Of a stretch of DNA of 64,000 nucleotides, positions 21,996 to 32,334 are shown piece by piece. A program made the translations under genes and the position numbers. Origin of the DNA: Pogostemon cablin (lineage: Eukaryota > Streptophyta > Magnoliopsida > Lamiales > Lamiaceae); the NCBI GenBank assembly GCA_023678885.1, contig CM042994.1:23559878-23623877 (forward strand), written 5' to 3'. The notes beneath the pieces are model-generated. The model searched no databases, was not told the DNA's origin, and worked only from the letters and a program-made list of their open reading frames with translations. Position 1 is the first letter of the stretch; each line of letters begins with the position of its first letter.

Positions 21996-22244
21996 GGGTT
22001 AATTGAAAAAAAACCACGAACTTTACTCCTATTGCAAATTAATCCTCACTTTTGAGAAATTGCAAAAAAAAATCATCATCTTTAAGTATTGTTGCAAAAT
22101 AAACTCAATTTTTTACTAAAGTAGAGTTTTTTGGGGTTTATTTAGCAACAATACTTAAAGGTGGTGACTTTATTTGCAATTTCTCAAAAGTGTGGATTAA
22201 TTTGCAATATGAGTAAAGTTCGTGATTTTTTTTGCAATTAACCC
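21996..22244. mobile_element. foldback MITE with GGGTTAATTG ends, 249 bp
   Basis: The left end GGGTTAATTGAAAAAAAACC and the right end GCAATTAACCC are inverted. The two halves pair over most of their length, including TGCAAATTAATCCTCACTTT against AAAGTGTGGATTAATTTGCA. The flanks are poly-T and a duplication cannot be judged. The ends match the larger element at 23337. Confidence 0.8.
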
Positions 22245-22259
22245 TTTTTTTTAAAGGAA

Positions 22260-23336
22260 ATTATACACTTTTAAGTGGGACAAATTGATATTTGCTTATG
22301 GGGATAGTCAATCCGCGAAGGTTGTTGGAGATAGTGTTAGATGGTTTGAGGAAGTATCTGGATTGGCAATCAGCCAATACAAAACGTCTATATTATGGGC
22401 TGGGTGAGTGATCAGGTTAAATTGGCTATTTTGATGGAGCTTCCTTATCATGGAGGAGTCGATCCGATCAGGTATTTAAGTATCATGCTTTGTGGTAGGA
22501 AGATTAGAGTTGAGGAGTTCTCTCCTTTTATTATCACAGGTGGTCTACTAAATTTTTGTCATTTGCAGACAAACTTGAGTTGATTTCATCGGTTTCTATG
22601 GAGTGTTGATGTTTTGGTACTCAATGGTGAAATTCCCTGATGGAGTGATGAAGAAAATAGAGAGGTTGCTTACGAGGTAAAAAGGGGGAGAGCTAGGGTT
22701 GAAGAACATGAATGCTTGGAATGATGCCACATATTTAATTGTGTTAATGGGTGGGTGTGAACCTATATTTTAATTATTAATGAATATGTGGATCTTATGT
22801 GTGTAAAAAATGAAATGAGAAGCTTTAAGTTGAATGACGAAATTGGAAAAATGGACCATTTGAGGTAACGGAGGGTATAAGTGAATTTTGGGGGTGTCTA
22901 ATTGTTAGAGGAAGACTGCTCATTAAAATTGGGTGTGGGATTCGGCAAGAGGATAGATTGTGTGGCTTTTGCATTTGGAATGTTAAATCTTACGAGCACT
23001 TGTTCTTTAAGTTCCCTTTTGTGAGGTAAGTGTGGGATCAAATTAAGAGTTGGTTGTGATCAAGGAAGATTCAGAGCACTTGTTCTTTAAGTGTCCTTTT
23101 GTGAGGTGAGTGTGGGATCAAATTAAGAGTTGGTTGGGATGAAGGAAGATTCAGACAATCCAAGCTGGCTTTAAATGAATTTATGGAGAGAGAATGGTGT
23201 CCTTGAGGAATAGGGAGATCAAGTCGTTAGCGCTTTCAACGAGCATGGTGAGATTTGGGCAAACCAAAACTTAGTCCTGTTTGGGGGATGGTAAATTACT
23301 TCCGAAGTAATTGGCGGATAATATTATTGTTAAAAA
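22260..23336 (+). pseudogene. decayed LINE reverse-transcriptase / zf-RVT remnant
   Basis: Short, frame-broken stretches correspond to the C-terminal reverse-transcriptase region and following zinc-binding domain of plant L1 LINEs: SVRWFEEVSGLAISQYKTSI, ILMELPYHGG, a YLSIMLCGRKI piece (compare YLGVPLQGSKLR in the intact LINE below), SFADKLELISSV and CGFCIWNVKSYEHLFFKFPF. No frame is open for more than about 60 codons. Nothing here can be functional. Confidence 0.7.
22994..23153. repeat. 80-bp tandem duplication inside the LINE remnant
   Basis: The stretch beginning GAGCACTTGTTCTTTAAG occurs at 22994 and again at 23074, with only a few differences over 80 bp. It duplicates the zf-RVT remnant and occurred after the element was inserted. 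Confidence 0.85.
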
Positions 23337-24390
23337 GGTTAATTGTATCAAAAGTCACCACCTTTAAGTTGATTTCCGAATAAAGCCATCGGGCAATAGC
23401 CTCCTGCCCATGGTGCTGACGTGTCATACTCACTTCTAAATTATATTCCACCTCATTAAAATGCCGTCGTTTTGGATTAATTTGGTTGAATTAAGTCAAA
23501 ATTTAGAACCCTAATTTCCTTCCATCTTTCCCATTTTGCTCTCCCAAATCTACAGAAATTTTCAAACTCTGCGGACAAGGAGAATTTCAACAAGACTAAC
23601 TGCACTGAGTCGAATTCCATGTTCTGGTTCCCTACTGAGTTTTTCCACGGAGTGTCTAGCAATGGGAGCACGAACTATTTTCCGTCGCCCCCTACGAAGT
23701 CGTCGGGGATCTGATATACCTCGTTGTCGGTGAAGTCGCGAAGCTTCAACTGAACCGCGAAAATTTTGATAAATGTTTCTCAGTACCAGCGAGAAGCCAT
23801 GCCCAATTTCATGCTAGGATGAGTTCACATTCTCTCTGTTTATCATAGCACGCGTGTAAATCCCTAATTCATAAAATATCTTCCATTTCCCTCAAAATAA
23901 ATTTCTAACACGTTTTATTTTCCAGTTTCATTTGAAGTATTAATTTTTTTTCACCTTCTAAAAGAGGATACATAACAAACAGAAGAGGGATGATGTTATT
24001 AGGAGTAGAAAGGTTGAGATTGTTATTTTTTCTTAACTAGCAAGGGCGTAAGCAATTGTAACTGATGGTGTCTGAAATACATAATTCACTAGTTTCAGAG
24101 AAGAGGGATGATGTTTGACATGAAAGAGATAATGAAATTAGAGAGAAAAGAACGTACAGATGTCTTGAAGGTGTGAAAAAAAAGTCAGTATCGGTCAGAT
24201 GTTGACCTGCTCGAAGCTGATGTGGATTTTTTTTTTAAAAAAATCAACATCAGCTTCGTGCAGGTCAACATCTGACCAATAGTCTAAAATGCAATAACTT
24301 ACTAAAGTGGTGTACTTATTTGGTAAAATTCAAAGGTTTAGACTTATTTGCTATCAAAGTAAATGTGAAGACTTTTTTTTGCAATTACCC
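23337..24390. mobile_element. larger element with GGTTAATTG ends, about 1.05 kb, possible captured sequence
   Basis: The left end GGTTAATTGTATCAAAAGTC and the right end GACTTTTTTTTGCAATTACC are inverted repeats of the same family as 21996-22244. The flanking decamers TTGTTAAAAA and TTCTTAAAAC agree at 8 of 10 positions, compatible with a Mutator-type duplication of 9-10 bp. Within it, 23460-23830 is GC-richer and reads NSADKENFNKTNCTESN then TEFFHGVSSNGSTNYF in one frame before a stop. This looks like coding sequence of a host gene that I do not recognise. A strong hairpin lies at 24193-24277. Confidence 0.65.
24193..24277. repeat. hairpin, about 37-bp arms
   Basis: GGTCAGATGTTGACCTGC, followed by TCGAAGCTGATGT, pairs almost perfectly with ACATCAGCTTCG and GCAGGTCAACATCTGACC across a T/A-rich loop. 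Confidence 0.85.
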
Positions 24391-24479
24391 TTCTTAAAAC
24401 AATACGTCTTAGCTATCTTTTTTAATATGTAATTTAACTTTAGTTATTTATTGTATGAGTGGTAAACACAATATATTTA

Positions 24480-25790
24480 TTTCTTTCAGTCGTCAGAAAT
24501 CACTACACGCCCATGAGAGAGGTCGTGCGCTGCTGCACGAGCCGTGTCCGGGAACACGCCAAACTAGGTGTGCACTACAGGAGCCGTGCACTGCTACACG
24601 GCCAGTGTAGGTGCTAAAGACAGTGTAAATTTCAGAATGTTCCGGAAGCTTCTAGAAGGTCCCTAAGTGATATAAAGGGTGACTTGTACGAAATTGGAAG
24701 AGGAGATCAGAATTAGAGCAGTTATACACACTCCACATCACATTTTCACACACTAGATCCATTTGATACATCTCCATACATTTGATCCATCCATTTCGCG
24801 TGATCTTCAACAATCCATTCATCAATCCATCCTTCCACCACTTTAAGAAGAGGAAAGCATCAATGATTAAACAAGTTAGCATTTTGAAGAGAATGAGGGT
24901 TATCTCCACAAAAGGGAAGTCAATCTACTTTTCAATTATTGATTTTCTTCTTATTTTGGCTCAAATGGAACAATCCTTTGAATATATTGATCTAAACACA
25001 ATGTGTAGTGGTTAGTCCTATAGTAGGGCTAATCATATGATTGGTTGAGAAGAATGCTATATGTAGGATTTGAAATGTTGAATTGAGTTAATTTTGAATT
25101 TTCTTTTATGATTAATGAATCATGTTTCATTTCAATATTTGTGTGATTAAATTCTCTATTCTTAGTGTTAGGATGGTCATTCCAATATTATGATTAGATG
25201 TTTAATTGAATCATATATTAGATGAGCATGTATGTTAGTGTGAGGGGAAGTAAGTCATACCCTTCTTATGCTTAGAAGAATCATAGAGGGACACTTAAGA
25301 AATTGAGTGAAAAGAACCAAACTTATGATCATAGTACCTTAAGGGAATTGAGAGTAAGAACAATCCTAGGAGATTTAGACTTGTAAAAGAGTCGAGAACC
25401 TAATTGCCTTAGCCATAGGGATTAGGGGTAAAAACGTGATTGCTTTTATTCCATAATTAATAAAGTTCACCATCAAGAGTTATGCATATCTAACTAGATT
25501 CTTAACCATGAGTATGATTAGCCTTACTCTCTTCTTAAGTGCATTCTATCCACATTTCATTCATCTTATTACTCATTTGATCTTAGACAAATTTAGTTGT
25601 TAATTGATTTCTTAGTTAATTGATTAGAATAACAAGTAGTCTAAATATCAAACCTTCAATCTTGTCACTCTTACAAAGTATAAATCAATGACAAATCCGG
25701 ATATAAACATGAGTTTACTTTTCTTTGGGACGACATACTTATAAATTTTGTTGCTTGGTCACACGTATACAACAACGATAGAGTTTCTTA
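24480..25790 (+). repeat. LTR-like sequence, probably a Ty3/gypsy solo LTR or LTR remnant
   Basis: No reading frame. The order of features resembles an LTR: a GC-rich, repetitive upstream part (ACACGCC, CCGTGCACTGCTACACGG), a TATAAAG at about 24671 followed by an ACACACTCC leader, a long R-U5-like tract with TTAGGGATTAGG wording, and a terminal part TGGGACGACATACTTATAAA then ACACGTATACAACA, as in gypsy LTR ends. I could not find a 5-bp duplication or exact ends. Confidence 0.4.
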
Positions 25791-25840
25791 CTCTAAAATA
25801 TTTTACTAGAAATGCAACTAAGAACACCAGATATTCTATC

Positions 25841-26623
25841 CGGTGGCGGCAGTAGAGAACCACGGCGCTGACGCCTCTCTCTTGTATTCTCGACGGCCCT
25901 TCGTTGCTAGTAAAAAGAAGGCGACAACAGAGAACGATGGTGATGCCTCTCTCTTCCGTATTTCTCGACGGCGATGCATCTCTCTTCTTATTTCTCCTAA
26001 TTTATTATTTTCTCCGGCGATCTAGGAACTATAATGACGGCGCCGTCGTTGGGATACCGCTCCTTAAGGATGGTCCTAGATATTTTAGAGTCCGATTTTA
26101 GAGATTTTAGAGTCTGATTATAGAGTCAGTTTGAATTCTTAAATTTGATTTGTAATCTTACCAAATTCTTTTTTTCGAGTTTCTGGATGATTTCAGATTG
26201 TATCCCAAACCTTTATTCCTCTTGTCAAATGTCAAATTTTCAGAGATTGTTCTTAAATTTTGATTTTATTATTTCGGGATGATTTCAGATTGTATCCCAA
26301 ACCTTTATTCCTCTTATCAAATGTCAAATTTTCAGAGCTTGTTCTTAAATTTTAATTTTAGTATTGTGTAAAGAGATTGTTAATTGACAGTTGTATTGGA
26401 TGTATGTATTTTTTGGATCAAATCTGTTCATAGGATCGATGTGTCATAGGACCGATGTATGTATTTTTTGGATCAGATCTGTTATCGTTATTACTTAGTG
26501 TATTACTTTTTTGTTATTCAGTGTATAAGTAATTATTGATAAATGTATTACTTTTTATTCTTATATGTATACTTAATTATATATATAAAAACTTTATCAA
26601 ATCTTATTGATTTTAAGAGTCGA
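25841..26623. other. intergenic sequence with a GC-rich gene-like patch and a 92-bp tandem duplication
   Basis: 25843-26060 is GC-rich with GGCGGC/GACGGCG wording and short open frames but no recognised protein. At 26186-26367 a 92-bp unit containing GATGATTTCAGATTGTATCC is present twice in tandem. At 26400-26490 a shorter phrase, TGTATGTATTTTTTGGATCA, also occurs twice. Confidence 0.55.
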
Positions 26624-26804
26624 ACTGCAGTGCACCGGATGCACTGGTGTACCTGAATAACCTAAACCATTAGATCATGTTTATATTTAATCATAACAAC
26701 TAAATAAGATAAAATAATCAAAAATAAAAACACTAACTACCCACTACATCACTACATTTACCCTATAAAATCTTAGGTGCACCGGTGTACCAGGTGCACC
26801 ACAG
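26624..26804. mobile_element. small MITE with GTGCACC-rich inverted ends, about 180 bp
   Basis: The left end GTGCACCGGATGCACTGGTG and the right end reversed, GTGCACCTGGTACACCGGTG, are imperfect inverted repeats of about 28 bp around an AT-rich core. A single end of the same type occurs near 49587-49607 (GGTGTACCTGGTACACCTCA). No clear target duplication. Confidence 0.6.
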
Positions 26805-29206
26805 AAGTATGTATTTTCATAATCGATGTATTAGTTGTAATTTAATAGTGTATATGTTTTTCTCAATAAATGTATTATTTAAAAAAATCAATATTCATAT
26901 TATTTTTATCAATATTTTAATCAATTTTTTTTTTTAATTTTTGATATACATGTTAGTATAAGATATTATACATTTAGTATAAGATGTAATACATTCATAT
27001 GTATATACTTTAATATTTAAGTGTATATATTTTAATATGAAAGTGTATAAGTTGTAACATATACTAACGCATATGTTGTAATTCATTAACGTATATCATA
27101 ATAAAGATACTTTTTTATTAATATATATGTTAATTTTTTAATTTTACATTTAGTATAAAAGTACATTTATGTAAATAAATACTTATAGTTAATTAAACTA
27201 ATACAAATATGAAATATTTTCTCATTTTTTAATTTAATATAAAAAATACACTTATGAAATTAAATATATAAATTACTTAATTAAAGCTCATATAACATAT
27301 ATTATTGTATTTCATATTCAATCCACGTTCAAAATCATTGACCAGAATTTCACCCAAACAACAATCAATTCATCTACAAACAATACCAAATAGCAGTTAC
27401 AACAATTACAATGGCAGACTCCTCCACTAGAAAGAGAATACATGGCGAACGGAGCAAGGCTGAAATATAGCAGCTTTCATTAGAAAGGGAAGAACGGAGC
27501 AAGGCTGAAATCTAGCGGCGTCCACTAGAAAGATAAAACATGGCAGACAGAGTAATGCTGAAATCTGGCAGCGGCGGGGGAAGATAATGGCTTGAGAAAG
27601 ATGAGAAACCTGAGAGATCTGACAGAGGAAGGCGACGGCACGGCTAAATTGAGAGAGAAGAGGTAAATCGACCTGATAGATTCAGAAAAAAGAGCGGTCA
27701 GATTGGGGAAAGAGAGGGAAAAGGCGGAGGCGGCGTAGAGGAAGACAGCGACTGCGCGGCCAGATTGAGAGAGGAAGCAGATCCACCCAAGAGAGAAGAG
27801 CGGCCAAAATGGGGGAGAAGAGAGATAGAGGAGGCCGTGATTCATGATTGTAAACGTAAGTAATAAATGACCCATTTGAAGATTTTAGGATTATATATTT
27901 ACCCATTTTTAAATATGGATCATGTTTTTATATTACACCAATTGTACAGTAGATTAACTCAAAAAATATTAATTTAAGAGATATAATATATGTAAGAATC
28001 AATAAGATTTGTGGGTGTGATAAAAAATATACTAAAATCATAGGAAAGATTTATTAAATCTAAATTTGAATTATTAAATACTGATGTTGGGTTTTATAAA
28101 TCTAGATCTAAATTGCTTCATAATACTTTTGTTGTTTTACTTTGGTTTTGCAACTTGAAACTTTTTTGATATTATACTGTTTTTGGCATGGCTTATGTCA
28201 TTCATAATAATGCATTTCTTTTCTTAAAAAAAAATATACTGATGTTGGGTTACTAGGTTTTGGTTTTCAAAACTCACACAAAACCATTCATATGTACACC
28301 TACAAATCCTACAATCCTAAACATACTCACCTATATATTCTCTTTCCTAATTTGATATTATTTCTCTCTTTATGTCTCTTTTCTCCTCTCTTTTTTTTCA
28401 TATAAATTAATATTTTCTTACACATTGATTTGACATAAAAGTTAAAATCTATTATATTGAAAATCTAAAACAAACATATATATGTATTCATTAGATTTTA
28501 AAAAAATCACAATTTTATTTCTCAACCCAACATCACCTAGTATTAATTTAGAAAAGGAAGTAATAGTAAGGTATGACATTCATTCAAGAAAACCGACCCT
28601 ATCGAATTCAAAAACACTATGTAATGTAGACAAGAAGTTAAGAAAAGTTACTTTTTTGATAAACTTTATTAATTTTTGAAGAATAATATAGTATTTTTAG
28701 GTTATAAATCAATGAGTTAATTGCAAAAATAATACCCTTTACTTCATTGCATTTTTGTCCCTATCTTTGGAATTTTGCATAAAAGAACACAATCTTTCAT
28801 ATTCATTGAGTGTTGACTAAGCATTACATCGCCTCCCATACCCCATAGAAATTAGACAAAAACTTGCACGAGACTATCTCACATATCTCATCCCGTGAGA
28901 CGGTTCAAATACAACCCAAATAATTTGTTCGCGGATCTAAGCTGGCTGGCTACCTTGATTATAGAAGCACATTGTTTAACCCACCACAACTTAACTAAAT
29001 ACTTTTTCCTTTTGTCGTTATAATTTATATTTTTAAAATACACTTTATTTGTTAGTATTTTTAATTTATAAAAACATGTACATATATTGTTTATTTTACA
29101 TTTATATTAATATTCGAAAATAAAATAAAGAAAATATTTTTCTTTAAAAACATAAAATAATATATAATAGACAAAATAATTGGATGACGAATTCAGTATT
29201 ATTATA
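26805..29206. other. AT-rich intergenic stretch, no supported gene
   Basis: 26840-27320 is low-complexity AT sequence with GTATATA/ATATGTA motifs. 27410-27870 is a GC-richer patch of GAAAGAGAGGG wording on the plus strand, with a repeated phrase 'GAACGGAGCAAGGCTGAAAT' (twice, with a third decayed copy at about 27550). Its minus-strand open frame of 116 codons is low-complexity and matches nothing I know. 28730-28870 resembles the left arm of the TTAATTGCAAAAA foldback family. The rest holds nothing recognisable. Confidence 0.45.
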
Positions 29207-29404
29207 CTCCCTCTATCCGGTTCTAAGATGTCCATTTGCTTTTTGTACGTGGATTGAGGAGTACTTATATGTAAAGTGAGTAGTTGTATTAGAGGAAAGT
29301 GGTGGGTCATATTGTGTACTTTTTTACTAAATAGGAAAAATGGATATCTTTGAACCGCACGCCAAAAATATTAAAATGGAGACCTTAGAAGAGGTCAGAG
29401 GGAG
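29207..29404. mobile_element. Stowaway-like MITE, 198 bp
   Basis: TA on both sides (29205-29206 and 29405-29406). Ends CTCCCTCTATCCGGTTCTAAG and (right reversed) CTCCCTCTGACCTCTTCTAAG are inverted repeats of about 30 bp. Confidence 0.8.
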
Positions 29405-30198
29405 TATTTATTAGTTATCAACTTTCATTTATTTTACTAATAGTTTATTAATTAGTTCATTTTAATGATCACTTTTTTTAATGATGTGTCACTTCGATAA
29501 AAATGTTATCACATTTTATCACGTGCGATAAAATAGGAGTATTAAGTAAATAATTTAATTGAATATTTATCACTTTTATTTGATTAAGTATCACTTTTTA
29601 TTAAAAGTATTATCATTTTTTATCTATCTTATGTATTTTTCATTAAATAGTTTAATTGGTTGTGTATTACTTTTTTTCTTAATCGAGTATCACTTTTGAT
29701 TGAAAATATTATCCCTTTTTGTTTGTCTTACAAAACTATTTATGAAATGGTTATATTGGTTGAGTATCATGTCCTTCTTAGATAGTGTCAATTTTATTAA
29801 ATATTATATCACTTTTTAATTTATGAAATTTTTAAGAAAGGGAGCTCTTGTATGAGATAGTTTCACGTGGAGATAATTTCACGCTTTCGTAATTAGTTAT
29901 TATGAGACGGACTAAAATATAAAGTTTTAAATTTATTATGAGACGGAGGGAGTATTAAAAACATTAGTATTAGATTATTCAATAAAAAATAAAATACTAA
30001 ATCATTTAAAATCTAAATAAAAATATTAATATTTTTATATACTTATCTCAATAAAAAAAATACTCCCTTAGTCCCGGGCAAAGGTGGTCGTTTGCTTTTT
30101 GCGCGTGGATTAAGAAGTATTTTATTTTATGTGTATTGGACAGTTGTATGCCACTACTTCCGCCTCCACCTTCCGGGTGAGAGAACGTGTCCAACTAT
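29405..30198. other. AT-rich spacer with isolated Stowaway-type ends
   Basis: No gene. GACGGAGGGAGTA at 29943-29955 is a right-hand end and CTCCCTTAGTCCCGGGCAAA at 30062 a left-hand end of Stowaway-like elements. The latter continues with TCGTTTGCTTTTTGCGCGTG, the same wording as in the MITE at 29207, so it is a truncated relative. The 17-bp LINE target duplication occupies 30182-30198. Confidence 0.55.
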
Positions 30199-30468
30199 AA
30201 AAAAAAGAGTCATTGCGCGTGCAAAGATTTTCGGAACCCTAGTTCCAAAATTTCGCTCCTTATCTTTCTACGCAAGTTTCCTCGCGACTGTCGGCGCCAC
30301 TCGCTCGCAGCCTCGGCGATCATTAGCAATCAACGTTCGGTGTCGTCTGGCCATCCCTCTTCATTGTCGGCGCCTCTCGCCGACGACGGCCGATTGATCT
30401 CACCGCTCCCCACGGTGGTGATAGAGATTCTTCCCTTGTTCATGTTATCCGCCTAGATTTATTCTTTC

Positions 30469-32140
30469 ATGGGGAAAAAATCGAGGAGTAGGACTCCTTC
30501 AAAGGCGTTGCCGGATATACGTGTGAGCGAAGAATCATTCAAATCGGTGAAGGACCGTGCGAAAGACATTGAACGGAAGAAAATCTTGAAGGAAGCAGTA
30601 TTGATGGATAATCCACAATTGGACGACGGCGCCGCCTTGGCGCGATCCATACTGGCTGACCGGACGGAGATGAAAGCGGAGATTACTGTCGTGTCTATGA
30701 CCCTTGTCGTGGTGAACACGCCGGAGGCTCGTGGCTCCGGCAGCCCCACGCAAGGGCTTGTGGACACGACCATGGATGACACAATCCCGGTGGTGCCCAT
30801 CGTCCGGAACCCGAGCCCTAAGCATAAACCCTCGGCGGAGCATCGGCGTAGTACCACCCCAGGCACCCGGCGTCGGCTGGACGTTGCGACCCCCCTAGCC
30901 TCTCCCTCTCGGCAGGCAGAAGGAGAGTCTCAGCAGTCTGGCGTCGCGTCTTGGCAGGGACAGGAGATTACGGAAGATTCTCGGCAGGGCGCCGAGAATA
31001 TCGGGAGCGCCAAGATTTCTCGGCAGAGGCAGGGCAACCCTTGCCAGCGCAGCTCGACACGCGCGTCCGGCTCCTCATCTCGGCAGAGTGTGTCGAGCGT
31101 GGGCACCAGCGCTGGGCAGGACCCAGGCAACATGCGATAGCGCGAGAGCGCGGCGTCAGGTTCTAGGCAACAAGGTGGGCAGAGTACTCAGCGCGCGCGG
31201 CAGGAGGAATCGGCCAGGGGTTCCGCTCCCAAGGAACCGGTTGACTACTCAAAGTTTATAAACAAGAATAATAATGATCCAGATAGAAAACTCGAATACA
31301 TCGCACCCTGTGATGGAGTGTCCTACCTGGATCCGAATGATGACTCCGATGCTTAGAAATACATGTTGGTAGGGTATTTCTCGGGGCATTTCCCGGGCAT
31401 ACGAGCTCTCCACGCCATCTGTCGTGCGTGGAGAGTCAAGTACACTATTGTTATGCATCAATCGGGATGGATTATCTTCTGTCTCTGCTCAGAGGAGGAT
31501 GTTCGGAAAGTGTTGGATAACGCTCCACACTCCATATGGGAATGATATCTTATGCGTGAAAGGCTCCCACGAGCTTTTCAGTTTGATGACCGGGAAATCT
31601 CTCATGTCCCAGTCTGGATCCGTCTGCCGTCGTTCCCACTGGAGTTATGGTCGAAGAACCACATTAGCAAGGTGGCCTCGTTGGTTGGCAGACCTATTAT
31701 GGTGGATGATACTTCCGTAAAGGCAGATAAAGTATCGTTCGTTCGTGTGCTAGTGGATATTGATGTCTCGCAAGAGCTCCCGAAGGAGATTACTTTCAAC
31801 TAATGAGGGGCGAACTTTTCTCAAACTGTGCTTTACGAATGTCTTCCGGTATTTTGTACTAAGTGCAGGAAGTTTGGTCACCTGGTTAGTGATTGTGACG
31901 AGTTCGAAGGGGTGATAAGGGGGAGAAGGGGAAGGAGCAACCACTGGAGACCACACAGGTGGAAGAAGGGGTGGATGAAGAAGGGTTCCAACAGGTGGGA
32001 CTAGGAACACGAGGCCGAGGAAGAAGAGAAATAGGAATGGGAAGAAGAGGGCCGCGGGCCCTCAACTTACCCACGTGCAGAGAGATAAGGTCATGTCTGG
32101 GAAATACCAAATCCTAGACGACTTGGATCCTGATGACTAG
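30469..32140 (+). pseudogene. LINE ORF1: RNA-binding protein with DUF4283-like domain and zinc knuckle
   Basis: The first 223 codons (30469-31140) are open: a basic N-terminus, then a Ser/Gln/Arg-rich low-complexity part. After the TAG at 31138 the same frame carries the plant L1 ORF1 core: FPGIRALHAICRAWRVKYTI, GWIIFCLCSEEDVRKVLDNA, FDDREISHVPVWIRLPSFPL and LVGRPIMVDD (31380-31740). A CCHC zinc knuckle CTKCRKFGHLVSDC follows at about 31857-31898. In-frame stops occur near 31138, 31230-31360, 31543 and 31801-31806. The likely C-terminus KYQILDDLDPDD ends at the TAG at 32138 in another frame, so a frameshift lies between. The protein would coat the LINE RNA. Confidence 0.8.
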
Positions 32141-32334
32141 AGGATCAATAGGCGAGATGGTAAACAGCCCGCTCAAGTGAACTCTAGAAAAACTTGGGCG
32201 TAGAAAACGGAGAAGGAGGAGGCCGTGAGCCGCTCGGGACGATCCCGGCCTCCCAGTCTTACACACAGGGCGAACGGAGGCAGACGTGGCACTGGACCAG
32301 GACGAGGCGGGGGCTCATCCCCCAATGTTCGTCA

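Noticed and set aside
24480..25790. complete solo LTR with exact ends
   Set aside because: LTR-like order of features but no TG...CA pair with a matching 5-bp duplication could be found, so only a tentative repeat is reported.
27525..27906. 116- and 74-codon minus-strand frames
   Set aside because: Low-complexity Ser/Leu/Phe-rich translation of a GA-rich repeat on the plus strand. Two frames overlap equally well and nothing matches a family.
30092..30456. open frames at the LINE 5' end as separate genes
   Set aside because: They lie in the LINE 5' UTR (the element starts at 30199) and cross the target duplication boundary. No known protein.
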